NCBI GenBank assembly: GCA_011503125.2
Contig: WWBZ02000022.1
Location: forward strand, 1,798,001-1,862,000
From: Botryosphaeria dothidea
Taxonomy: Eukaryota > Ascomycota > Dothideomycetes > Botryosphaeriales > Botryosphaeriaceae
Reading direction: 5' to 3'
Length of the DNA: 64,000 bases
The notes under the pieces are model-generated. The model was not told the DNA's origin and made no database searches. It saw only the letters and a program-made list of their open reading frames with translations. Shown here one piece after another: positions 32,704-43,024 of this stretch; position 1 is the first letter of the stretch; every line of letters starts with the position of its first letter. Both the position numbers and the translations under genes were made by a program.

Positions 32704-33119
32704 TGCTGCGGTTGTGCCCAGAGGTGTGGCTCTACATGCATGTGCTCCCCTCCAAGCTTGTCCCTTTCCCCCTCCAATCCGGATCGATGGCCGGGAGACT
32801 GTGCCGCGCCCACGTGTATCTGGTTATCGGAGAAGCTGCGTGACCACACCAGCCATTCCTCGAGGGGCAAGACGCGCGCGCAGGATAGGGAGCGATGTGA
32901 AGTCGAGTGAGGGGAGTTGACGGAGTGCAGCGAGCACGAGATGATGATGTTCCAGTGTGAGAAGGGGCCCTCGGCCGCCAGCGCCGGAGCACCCTGGCTC
33001 TTCCGCACGCCTGCCAACTTCCGCCCCGTTCGCCTGCCGCAGCTCTTCCGCTGCCCGCGCCTGCATCCACCTTGCGTGAACCACCACCACCACCCTCCTC
33101 GCCCGCATCCATCGCAGCA
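32704..33119. promoter_or_regulatory. Shared divergent promoter region of AP-1 beta and EMC4
   Basis: 416 bp lie between two start codons facing away from each other. A CACGTG E-box core lies at about 32811-32816. The EMC4 side ends in a C/A-rich leader (ccaccaccac..). No TATA box is evident. Confidence 0.6.
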
Positions 33120-33756
33120 ATGTCCGTCGTGCACGCTCTCCCTCCGCCGCCGCCCCGCTGGGTGGTCGATGTCAACTCGGCCCCCGCAACGCAGCCTGCA
33201 AAGTCGAGCATCCCCGACCCGCCGGGCTACACTGCGCCGCAAAGACAGCAGAGCAAGAACACCAAAACCGCACAGCCTGCCCCCCGCAAGGCGCCCTCGA
33301 CAGAAGAGATGGACACTCTGAAGCTGAAGAAGGCCTGGGAACTTGCCATAGCCCCGGCAAAGCAGCTGCCCATGAACGCCGTTGGTGCGTTCCAGTTCAA
33401 ACAACGGCTATCAATGCCCTGTCTTAAGCTAATCATTGCTATCAGGCATGTACATGACCGGCAACTCGCTGCAGATCTTCTCCATCTTCATGGTCTTCAC
33501 ACTGTTCAAGAACCCTATCACTGCCATTCTCAACATCAATCGCACCTTTGCCAACTTCGAGACCCCCGGCACCTCATCGCGCCTGCTTGGAGTCAAGCTA
33601 GTTTTCGTCGCCACGAACTGTCTCGCACTTGCACTCGGCATCTGGAAGGTTAATAAGATGGGTCTGTTGCCAACAACGAAGAGCGATTGGCTGGCCTGGG
33701 AGTCTGAGAGGATACCGCTGGAAAGGGCTCAATTTCTGGGGTGGACGTCTCAATGA
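33120..33756 (+). CDS. emc4: ER membrane protein complex subunit 4 (two exons)
   Basis: Exons 33120-33384 and 33446-33756 give 191 residues. A Pro-rich N-terminus leads to LKLKKAWELAIAPAKQLPMNAVGMYMTGNSLQIFSIF, the conserved EMC4 (DUF1077) core. Two hydrophobic segments follow (about residues 95-115 and 140-160), ending in KMGLLPTTKSDWLAWE. EMC4 belongs to the conserved EMC insertase, which puts tail-anchored and weakly hydrophobic segments into the ER membrane. The glycine codon at the splice site is split G|GC. The length is in the usual 160-200 range. It is divergent from AP-1 beta and in tandem with the AN1 protein gene. Confidence 0.95.
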
Positions 33757-34401
33757 TTGACGGCTTGGAGAAACTATACGACATTGAATAGACAAAATGG
33801 GGTGCTTTCAAGAGAAGGTAATGGTGGCATGTACGATCAAAGTTAAATCTAACGTGCATCTCGTGGGGGGCCGGGATTCAGTGGATGACGATGGCCATGC
33901 GTACCTACCGTATTCACATGCGAACGATAGGTTTGACTGTCCGGTAGCGGACTGGCTCGCTGATATACTACTCCGAGCCTGTCATACATGGCGCCGACTT
34001 CGACAGCAATCCGCGACTGCTACGTTCCACTGGGCTGAGGCCTTCGGACTGATGTGTAATCGACTGTAGTACTGTAAAGCTAATCCCATATGGAGGATCA
34101 CGTTATACCCCAATTTCATCCGATCTCTTATTTCAAACACTATTCAACCCAGATGCTGGGTGGCACTGAACGTCGTCACCGCACGTGCTCAGCCTTATAG
34201 ACGGCGATCGGTCTCACCGCCTTCGGCCCCCGGGTTGAGCGCGTGGTTCCCGCGCGCGCCGAGTTGCCCCGTTCTGGCATCTTCTAAGTCCCTGTGATTA
34301 CGCACTGCGCCGCAGCCTGCCCTTCGACACTTACTGACACACACTCCCTCTCAAGCGCCACCTTCAGTGCATTATAAATCCCAAGCGGTCGTTTCTTCGT
34401 C
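33757..34401. promoter_or_regulatory. Intergenic region upstream of the CUZ1-like gene
   Basis: 645 bp. A GGTGGCA heptamer at 34159-34165 matches seven of nine positions of the proteasome-associated control element (GGTGGCAAA, bound by Rpn4 in yeast), and a CACGTG core follows at about 34183-34188. Yeast CUZ1 is proteasome-linked, so the first match is suggestive but weak. Confidence 0.3.
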
Positions 34402-35420
34402 ATGGCGAATCAATCCTCCTCACAAGACGCAGAGCCACAGAGCTACACCACCATGTCTGTCGGCGACGTTGAAGCTATTGGCGCTCACTGCCAAATGCCT
34501 TTCTGCCACCAGCTCGACTTCCTACCCTTTCGCTGCGAGAGCTGCAAGGGGCATGTACTCCCTCACCTTCACCTCTTCTCACATTCATAAACTAACCTGG
34601 CTGTAGCACATACTGCCTCGATCACCGCACAGAGACCGCCCACAAGTGCACCAAGGCTGGTGCGTGGGCACGCGCTCGCCGTGAAGCCTCGTCCACGCCC
34701 TCTTCCACCTCTTCCACCCCGAAACCGAATATCCTCACACACGAGCAACAATGTTCCTCGCCTGTCTGCAAAACCCTCGTCAATACCTCCCTCAACCCCG
34801 GCGTACACTGTCCGAACTGCAACCGCCAATACTGCCTCAAACATCGTATGAGGGAAGAGCACGACTGCGCGAAGCTGACGCCACTGGGAGCTAAACCTTC
34901 GTCGCAAAAGGAGCGGGGCCTAGCCGCACTAGAGAAGCTCAAGGCATGGGGGATGAGTAAGAAGGCGGCAGCTGCGGACTCGTCCAAGACGAGCAGTGCC
35001 ACGACCAAGACAAAACCGTTTCTGAGCCGAGGTGGAAACTCATCGGCTGCGCGAGCAGCAGCGATAAACAACCTGAAGAAGATCGCAAAGGGGGATGCCA
35101 AGCTTCCGCCGGAAAAGCGGGTATACTTGCATGTTGAAGCCTCGGCCGATACGACGACCGCCAAACACCCCAGCGGCGATTTCTTCTACAGCACCGAATG
35201 GAGTGTCGGCCGAGTCTTGGACATGGCTGCAAAAGCCTTGCAGGTGGAAAATGTGAACAACAGGGGAGATGGAGAAGAAAGCAAGCTGCGCATCTTCCAT
35301 GTTGAAGGTGGAAAGTTGTTGGATTTTAGTGAAAAGATCGGCGCTTCATGTCAGACCGGCAACACGATAGTGTTGCTGAGGGGAGTCGGCCCGCCAGTGC
35401 CCGACCTAATCCAGGCATAA
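34402..35420 (+). CDS. AN1 zinc-finger / ubiquitin-like protein, Cuz1 type (two exons)
   Basis: Exons 34402-34550 and 34607-35420 give 320 residues. Two AN1-type fingers are seen: residues about 20-65 (CQMPFCHQLDFLPFRC..C.. YCLDHR..HKC) and about 95-135 (C..C ... HCPNCNRQYCLKHRMREEHDC). A Lys/Ala-rich linker leads to a C-terminal ubiquitin-like fold (KRVYLHVEASAD ... VGRVLDMAAKAL ... LLRGVGPPVPDLIQA). This layout is that of yeast Cuz1, which joins the proteasome and Cdc48 during arsenite and proteotoxic stress. The frame across the intron closes the first finger (CESCKG-TYCLDH) only if the donor is GC (AAGGG|GCATGT), making this a GC-AG intron. The neighbouring GT donor would shift the frame. 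Confidence 0.9.
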
Positions 35421-36242
35421 TGCCATTTTCGGTAATCGAAGGGGGCGGAAACTTGGCGTTGTTTAATTATGGTGGAGATAGACGGACGAGAAGCTATAAG
35501 CATTGGTTGGAGTTTTGGAAGCGAGACTTGAACCAGCAGGTTTGCTGGACATTCAAGATACCCCGGAAACGTTTTCGTTTCAGAATAGATGTCTAATATT
35601 ATCCGTGAGACGATTGACAGGACTTGTCTTTGTAGCTGCAACCTCTCTGTCTGCATACAAGATTGTTCTCCGTTAATGGGTCTTGTTTCGCAGTTCTCTA
35701 GGCGAAAGCTGACATGCATCTCGGCGTCCGTTAGCCGCATTCAGCTACCGAGGGACTGGAACTCCAGCCGAGATGGGGTCGATCGGTCGACCCGCTGCAC
35801 ACGTTGTGGGCACTGCGGACCAATCGTAGGCTCGCCAGCTGATTACGGCCATGAAACCAATGGCAACCGACCCATTCAAATCGCAGATCTACAGCAACTG
35901 GACTTCGGAGGGAATTGGCATTTTGGGCTTTGTAAGGATCAAATAAGCGCATCGGGAGCTTCCCCCACGTCCCGTGGACCCTTCGACCCCACAAGGGCAA
36001 CAATGCCTGTATCCTCCCCCGCATTAGTATCTAAATCCGCATATCCCGAAGAGACTGCCCGCCGCGGTACCTTCCATGATGAATTCTCCGCCGTTGTTCC
36101 TGGCTACGCTTATTTAACTGCCTTGCCGCCGTGAGCTTCCTTGCTTTTTGGGCGAGCATTTACCTTCTCAACCTTCATCCGTATATCTCAAAACCGCTCT
36201 GGCCCCTCTTCATATACGTCATTACTTAGCGCGGATCAAAAT
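35421..36242. other. Intergenic region, 0.8 kb
   Basis: Spacer between the tandem AN1-protein and monooxygenase genes. No supported gene or RNA is seen. Open frames are short. It presumably contains the monooxygenase promoter. Confidence 0.55.
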
Positions 36243-38608
36243 ATGCCCGCACCAACGATCCCGGAGTCCACGTGCGATGTGTGAGTACTACCACAGACTG
36301 CAGAACTCATGAGAGTCCTTCTAATGCCTCTCTCCCAGGCTCATCGTAGGCGCCGGTCCAGCAGGCCTCATGACGGCGGCCTGGATGGCGCGCTGCGGCA
36401 TCAACGCCCGCATCGTCGACAAGAGAGGCAACAAGATCTTCGCCGGCCAAGCTGACGGCCTACAATGCCGCAGTCTGGAAATCTTCGATAGCTTCGGATT
36501 CGCGCACCGGGCGTGGCGGGAAGCCAACCACATGATGGAGGTACAAAGGCCCTCTCTTTCCCCGAGACATTGCTTATTCTCCAGATCCCGGTCTAAGGGT
36601 TCCCGTAAAGTTTTAGAGCTGATGGCAGCTTACGTAGGTATGCATGTGGAACCCAGACGAAAAGGGCGTCATCAAGCGCTCCGACAGGGTGCCGGACACG
36701 CCGCCCGGCATCTCGCGCTTCACGGAGTGCGTGCTGCACCAGGGCCGCATCGAGCGCTTCTTCCTGGATCACATGAAGGAGTACTCGAACATCGAAGTCG
36801 AGCGGGGCGTGCTGCCTGAGTCGTTGGAAGTCGACGAGAAGGTCGTCGATGACAACTCAGCATATCCCATCACAGTCAAGCTGCATCACCTGTCAGACGA
36901 GGAGGCCACGCCTGTGCAATCAGGTTCCGACATCTCCGATGGGCTTTTCAGAAGCAACCTGTCTGCAGATGACACGGATGAGTTGATACGGAAGAGCTCG
37001 GGCAGGGAGGGATCGTCTGAAATTTTGAGAGCGAAGTACATGGTTGGTTGTGATGGTGCTCACAGCTGGACGAGGAGACAATTGGGGTTTGAGCTGGAAG
37101 GAGAGGCTACTGATTACATCTGGGGAGTCCTCGGTAAGTTGTCCGTCGGATTATCTGGTGTTCCTTCGGGTGCAGGCGCTTACTTCGAAACTGTACAGAT
37201 GTGGTCCCCATCACTGATTTTCGTAAGTATTCTAATGATATTCATTCAGGCCTTTCAAATTCTGATAATGAATAGCCGATATCCGCAACCGCTGTATTAT
37301 CCACAGTGCCGATGAGGGAAGTCTGATGGTCATTCCTCGGGAAAGGGGCCTCGTCCGCCTGTACATTCAGCTTAAAGAAGTCATTCCGGATGCGAGTGGA
37401 AGAGCCGACAGATCGAAGATTACTCCGGAACTCATCATCAAGGCTGCACAGAGGATAATCAGCCCTTACAAGTTGACGTATGACTACTGCGAATGGTAAG
37501 TGAATTGGTTTTCCTCGAGATTTCAGGAAGAGAACATAACGCTGGAGGAGCTTCTATTAACGTATCCAATCTCAGGTGGACGGGCTACCAAATTGGTCAG
37601 AGAGTTGGCAAGAACTTTGATCTTCATCAACGTATCTTCCTCGCCGGAGATGCGGTACATACGCACAGTCCCAAGGCAGGTCAAGGCATGAACGTGTCTA
37701 TGGCAGATGCCTTCAACCTTGGCTGGAAGATTGCATCGGTGGTCAAGTGCCGTTCTCCTCGTTCGATCCTCAAGACGTACCAATCAGAGCGCCGCCGCAT
37801 CGCCCAGGACCTCATCGACTTCGACCACAAGTTCTCGCGCCTCTTCAGTGGCCGCCCGGCCAAGGACATCCTCGACACCGAGGGCATCAGCATGGACGAG
37901 TTCAAGCAGACCTTCCGCACGGCGCACATGTTCACCAGCGGCCTCAGTGTCGACTACGGCGCCTCGATGCTCATCGCCAAAGCCGGCAGCTCCGCCGATC
38001 AAGGCGACGGCACCGATGTCTCGGCCACCAAGACCGCCACCAAGCAGGTCGTCGGCAAGCAGCAGCTCGCAACCAATGCCGCCCTTGGCAAGCGCTTTCC
38101 CAGCTTCAAGGTGCTCAATCAAGCCGACTCGCGCCCCTGGCACCTCGCCGAGCGCCTTCCGTCCGACGGCCGCTGGCGCATCATCCTCTTCGCCGGCAAC
38201 GTGCTGGCCCCGGCCCAGCAGGAGCGCGTCCAGAAGTTCTGCGCGGCGCTCGACGCCTCCGGCTCGTGGCTGCGCCGTATTACACCCGCGGACCAGAAGA
38301 TTGATTCGGTCGTCGAGATTTTGACGGTGCATAGCGCGCCGCGGTGGGACGTTGAGCTACTGCGAGACTTCCCAGAGCTACTACACCCGTTCGATGCGAA
38401 GAGAGGTTGGGATTACATGAAGGTGTACGTGGATGATGACAGCTACCATGAGGGCCATTCGCACGCGTACGAGAACTACGGGGTTGATGTAGAGAAGGGA
38501 TGCGTGGTCGTGCTGCGGCCGGATCAGTACGTCGGATATATCGGGGAGCTAGAGGATGTTGATGATTTGGCGGCATACTTTGGGGGGTTCCTGCTTGACG
38601 CACGGTAG
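36243..38608 (+). CDS. Phenol 2-monooxygenase-like FAD-dependent hydroxylase (six exons)
   Basis: Exons 36243-36280, 36339-36540, 36638-37133, 37199-37222, 37276-37495 and 37576-38608 give 670 residues. The FAD motif VLIVGAGPAGLMTAAW is at about 13-28, the conserved DG motif VGCDGAHSWTRRQLG at about 216, and the ribityl-binding GDAVHTHSPKAGQGMN at about 350. The last 200 residues (from KRFPSFKVLNQAD to YVGYIGELEDVDDL) form the thioredoxin-like C-terminal domain (PF07976) typical of phenol hydroxylases, which use NADPH and O2 to ortho-hydroxylate phenols. Exon 4 is 24 nt and encodes part of VVPITDF. All junctions restore family motifs (EVCMWNPDE, DFPDIRN, EWWTGYQIGQR). The substrate is not deducible. 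No catabolic neighbours such as catechol dioxygenase are present. Confidence 0.92.
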
Positions 38609-39585
38609 AACCATAGGTGTTTGTAGAAGACTGGCAACGAAGGCTCAGGTGCGAAATTGAATGGACTGCTGTCAAGTGTTTGCTGTACCCCCAAAAACAC
38701 AATCGTAGGTAGATTGGCCAGATATGGCTAGCAAGCTGTGCGCATAACTCTTCAAATGAAGACTTCGGGCAGGTATAAGAGTGTTGCTTAGTATATCTAA
38801 CGCATAAAAGGCCTCAGTTCAAAAGCATCGCTACCTCTTTTGTTCTATTTGAATCTGAGCATGTTCTCGTAAGACCAGTACATGGAGTTCATGGCCGTCG
38901 TAGGCTGTAAGGAGCGCACGACCCAGGTACTTCCAAATGCTTGAGCGATATTGTTTTTTACATCGATCACGGCATGCGTCGGGCACAGGAAGTACGAATG
39001 ATTCAGGTGGCAGGTACATCCAAGCGAGCTAAAAGCGCTAAGGAAATCCCAAAGCAGTTAAGAATAGCGGATGTCGGTCGTTACGCAGATGCGGACCGTC
39101 GGGGCGATCAGTTTAATGTCCGACGGTGGGGAACAGGCGGTGCGAGAGTAGCATCACATGTTTGCGTGACGGTCTGGACTTTTAGGCAGAATGACAATGG
39201 TTTCCAGGGCGCAATAACGGCAGGACGATGGGCGTGTCGCACCAAGGAAAGTGCGGCGATTTGGCGATTTGGGTGGAGGTGCGGTTGGCGGCTGGGCATG
39301 TGCTAATTTAAGAACAGAGAAGTGACGACGGGCCGTGGGAAATCGTGGGGGCGGGCGGCGAGGGGACCAAGAGGGGTTTCAAGAGCTGCAAGCTGGAGGT
39401 GCATTGGCACTGTAGAGTAGGGTGCCGAGAGGCCGCGTAGGCAGGGTACGCAAACGCAGGAAGTGTTGTGTGTGTTGGGTTGTTGTCAGCGGAGGTCTTA
39501 TACGGAGTTGAACGACGCTTCCCGAAATAGAGGCGAAGGAATGCAGCCACCGACTGCATCTTGCCGGTGGAGCTGCCAGGGTCCC

Positions 39586-39617
<32 letters not shown>

Positions 39618-40116
39618 TGATCGCATCGCGGAGAGAAGAGGAGCAGGGAGCTTGGGCCGCTGGTGCTGGGGCTCGAGGGCCACCTGGGGTTTTAAGCGAT
39701 TCTTTGCGACGGCGCGGTGCGGCGCAGTGTTGACTTTCGGTCGATTCAGGCGAAGATGAGCGGGGGCAGTGCCTGATTTCCGCCCCCACGTCCGCGCGCT
39801 TGACCGCACCTGCTGAGAGGTCCAGCCCCGTGTCTACGCCGCACCGCTCAAGGCTGATTCCGTCCTTCGCGCGAAGATCAGGCATGTTTGAGGCTCGCGC
39901 GCCCGAGAGCTATGCAAAATGCAAGGGCGCCGCCATGTCATCACCCGCCGCTGCCCTGCTCTCTCTCACCTTCAATCTACCTAACAATCCTTCGCGCCTT
40001 CTCCTCCAACCTTATCGCGCCCACTGACCGTCCGCTTTCTCGACTGCAAATCCTCTTCCGTCCGGTCTTCAAACCCAACAGATGTATGCGCCTCAGCCTC
40101 CACACACTCAGGCGCC
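38609..40116. other. Intergenic region with a CT microsatellite
   Basis: 1.5 kb between tandem plus-strand genes. A (CT)12 microsatellite spans about 39591-39615. The last 200 bp are C/T rich and look like the leader of the gene at 40117. No gene is supported. Confidence 0.6.
39591..39615. repeat. (CT)n microsatellite
   Basis: Twelve and a half uninterrupted CT units, about 500 bp upstream of the membrane-protein gene. Expected to vary in length between isolates. Confidence 0.95.
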
Positions 40117-41262
40117 ATGAACAGCTCCAGCCAGCGCTCCAGCGGCACTGAGCTGCCTCTGACCTCGCCGCATCCCGCTGCCTCACCTCATCCCTCTGTC
40201 TCCCCGAACCAGCAGCCCTTCCGCACCGAAACTTTCCGCAGCGAGCCCTCCAGGATCGTGCGCTTCCGCCGGAAATGCTATCTCACCCTGCTGTCCACCT
40301 GCGTTCTTGTTAACGGCATCCTCTCGCCCGCAATGACCGGCCTGATGTCGCACATCCTCGCCGTCACTCACGACCAAGTTCCCAAATATGGCGGCGACTT
40401 GAGAAACGGAAGTTCCTACTTTGTAGCCGTTACTGGTGCCCTCGGTGTCATAGACGCCTGTTTGCTATTTCTCCTAAGTCTGTTCCATGACGATCTGCCG
40501 TTGAGATGGAATTGGTCCGGCAAGAAAAAGGTGGGCAATTGCCATTTTCGCTACTCACGGGTCACCGCTTGACCCAACCATTGAGATGCTGACCAAAATG
40601 TGCTCTTCCTCCAGCACCAAGAATGGAAGATCCCAGTCCACCGAATCGCTACCGTTATCGCCATCGCCGCCGTGCTGCGCGGGGCAGGAGCAGCTGCATA
40701 CGCTAACTACGAGTATTGGGATTCCGACCAAAGCATCGACCAAAACCTGGGAAACAGCGGTACTTACTACACACCTGAGACCTGGATCTGCAGAGGCGCC
40801 CCCAACCAGACCGAGATCCAAGGTGACCATCCCGAGTACAAATGGATGTGCCGCGAAGCACAGGGCGCCCGGTACCTGACTATTCTTGTCACCGTAATCG
40901 CTGGAATCACCTTGCTCCTGGTTCTCTGGAGGTGGCGCCGTTCAAATCTGGACAAGGAATATCACCTCGTAGCCAGCAGTCGAAGAGAAAGCCACATGCT
41001 CGGGCGTGATTTGGAAGGAGGCCAGGCGACCAGGCCAGAGATGGCGCACATGCGGACGGCAAGCACCAGCAGCGTCGGCCCTCAAGAAGTTGTGGGCAGA
41101 GAAGTGTACGAAATGGCCGCGGATCCCATACAGGAGATGGAGCATCGGCCTGTCATACGCGATTCAGACGAGCTGTCGATACAAGGGGAGCCGACAGAGT
41201 ATTTCGCATACGGACACCAACAAGACAAACGGCACCGTACGACGTCGTACGACTCGCCTTGA
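40117..41262 (+). CDS. Unknown four-span membrane protein (two exons)
   Basis: Exons 40117-40530 and 40615-41262 (phase 0; CTGAC branch-like site before CCAG) give 353 residues. I do not recognise the family. The N-terminal 50 residues are Ser/Pro rich. Four hydrophobic segments follow: about 55-78 (CYLTLLSTCVLVNGILSPAM), 102-122 (VAVTGALGVIDACLLFLLSL), 145-165 (IATVIAIAAVLRGAGAAAY) and 225-245 (YLTILVTVIAGITLLLVLW). Between spans 3 and 4 lies a loop with two Cys and an N-glycosylation sequon (GAPNQTEI), suggesting it faces the lumen or outside. The tail is polar and ends RTTSYDSP. The topology resembles small four-span proteins of the cell cortex, but no motif supports a function. Confidence 0.78.
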
Positions 41263-43024
41263 GGCTCTGCTCGCTCTTCAGCCGCAGATTTTCCAAATCA
41301 TGCATGACGTGGTTCGCGTTGCACAACTTCCAATCAGATGGTATGTACGCCTGTTTGCTGCTAAACTTGGCAGACGTCGTACGGTTCCTGCCTTTCGGGT
41401 AGAAAGCTAATCAGCTCCCAGCTTTTGCCTCCGTAAGAATGCAGGGGCCAGCATAGCCATGCATTACCGAGTTAAGAAAATACTGTCGAGGCAGAATGAC
41501 TGCTCCGATATGTTGGGTTGATTTTTGATGTCTGCAGGGATACCCCAAAGATTGTGTTCGAGGCTATTCTGTTCAGTACTTCCTGATTTTTGGTCGTCGT
41601 TCAGAAGTATCAAGATATGAGGATATAAATACAGGCGTATGGCGAAAGGGTCAGGTGTGCCTTGGAGAAGAGTGGGGGGCTCAATGATAGCCTCCCTCCT
41701 TGGTTGCAATCCCTCAAGTTCAACGGTACCAGGCGCCAAGAGGTTACAACTTGAGAAGTACCCCGGATTCCTTCCAGGCAGTGCCGAATTCGCCAGGCAA
41801 TCTTTTTTCAAGGAAGCGCACGTGGCCCCCGGCAGCGTAGCACAAAACGTCACGGCTTCCTGAAATCAATGCAAGGCTGATTTCATGCCCTTTCCCAACG
41901 GAGATTGGCAGGTTTTGCCTGTCAGCCTTCCATACTCGCCACCTTATAGCTTGGGGTCTGGACTGCTTACTTCCTATGCAGAAACAATTGCCGGAATGGT
42001 TCTCGCCGCGTGGTACAGGAATCGCGGATGCCGACGTGGGACGACAGACAAAATACGGACCGATTTGTAGGGAAGAATTTCTTCAAATTCTCAAGTGTAA
42101 ATCTTCTATAAGATGTTCCTATCATCTATCAGTGCTTCATCCCTATCCCCAGGGTATTAATTGATATGACGCACCTGATCACGGAACACCGGAAGTCCTT
42201 TAAGAAATATACCTCTGGCCAGCATCTTCGGAACGTCCGAACCACCAGCGAAAGATTCGTCATCTGGAGCAGCCAAGTGTACAAAAGGGTGATTTTGAGA
42301 ATCAGCCCCGACGATCTTCAGTATGGGACACGCAATAGTCGCCGATCCTGTGGGTAGCCTGGTCCACAGTATCCTCCCAAGCGCTACGGTAGTTGGACCA
42401 ATCGCCTCAAGCCAACAAAAGCAAGACTCAGCTCAATCCGAGGCGCTCAAATGTTTTCGATTCACCATACGTTTCTATGTTCGGCCTTGCCGTAAAGTAA
42501 CCGGCAGAGCTGCCATCACCAATGTTTTGCGACGGCGTTTTTGATGGCGGTTCAGATTGTGTTTGGCGGAAAATTATCATTTTTGTAAGAGTCACATGTC
42601 AATGGCGTAATTTTTTATGTGGGAATATACTCGCTTGTATATGAGTATTTCGAAATAGTTTACGCGCTTTCGTTTTGGATAACAAAGTTCAGAACTGGAG
42701 TCATAGAAGCCAAACCAAAAAGTTTTTGTCCCTTCTCTGACAGAAGGCAGCATGCATGTGAGATTGATCTCCATCAGCAAGCGCAAATGTGTGTGGAGAA
42801 TAAAGCTTTCATCAGTGTGTGAAAGTCAATACGCTCCCTGAAAAATTTCCTAGTAAGCTAAGTTGGTGTAGATTCTCGGCTCGGAGTCCATTTCAAATGA
42901 TTCTTCTATTTGTCAAGACTAGGATGCGGCTCCTCGAGGCCCAAAACGTCCTCTCGCAGCCCATTTTCTAACAAAACACATTCTTTACAAGCGTAGCTTG
43001 CAAGCCCCGAGACCACTACTCCGA
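41263..43024. other. Convergent intergenic region with an AT-rich patch
   Basis: 1.76 kb between the membrane-protein gene (+) and the JmjC gene (-). About 42.54-42.86 kb is clearly richer in A/T and TA steps than its surroundings. A 129-codon minus frame (41464-41853) overlaps a 75-codon plus frame, and neither has a recognisable motif. The region may contain degenerated sequence; nothing is supported as a gene. Confidence 0.5.

Noticed and set aside
36243..41262. Possible catabolic or secondary-metabolite cluster around the phenol hydroxylase-like gene
   Set aside because: Neighbours are a CUZ1-like protein and an unknown membrane protein. No dioxygenase, P450, PKS/NRPS or pathway regulator is present.
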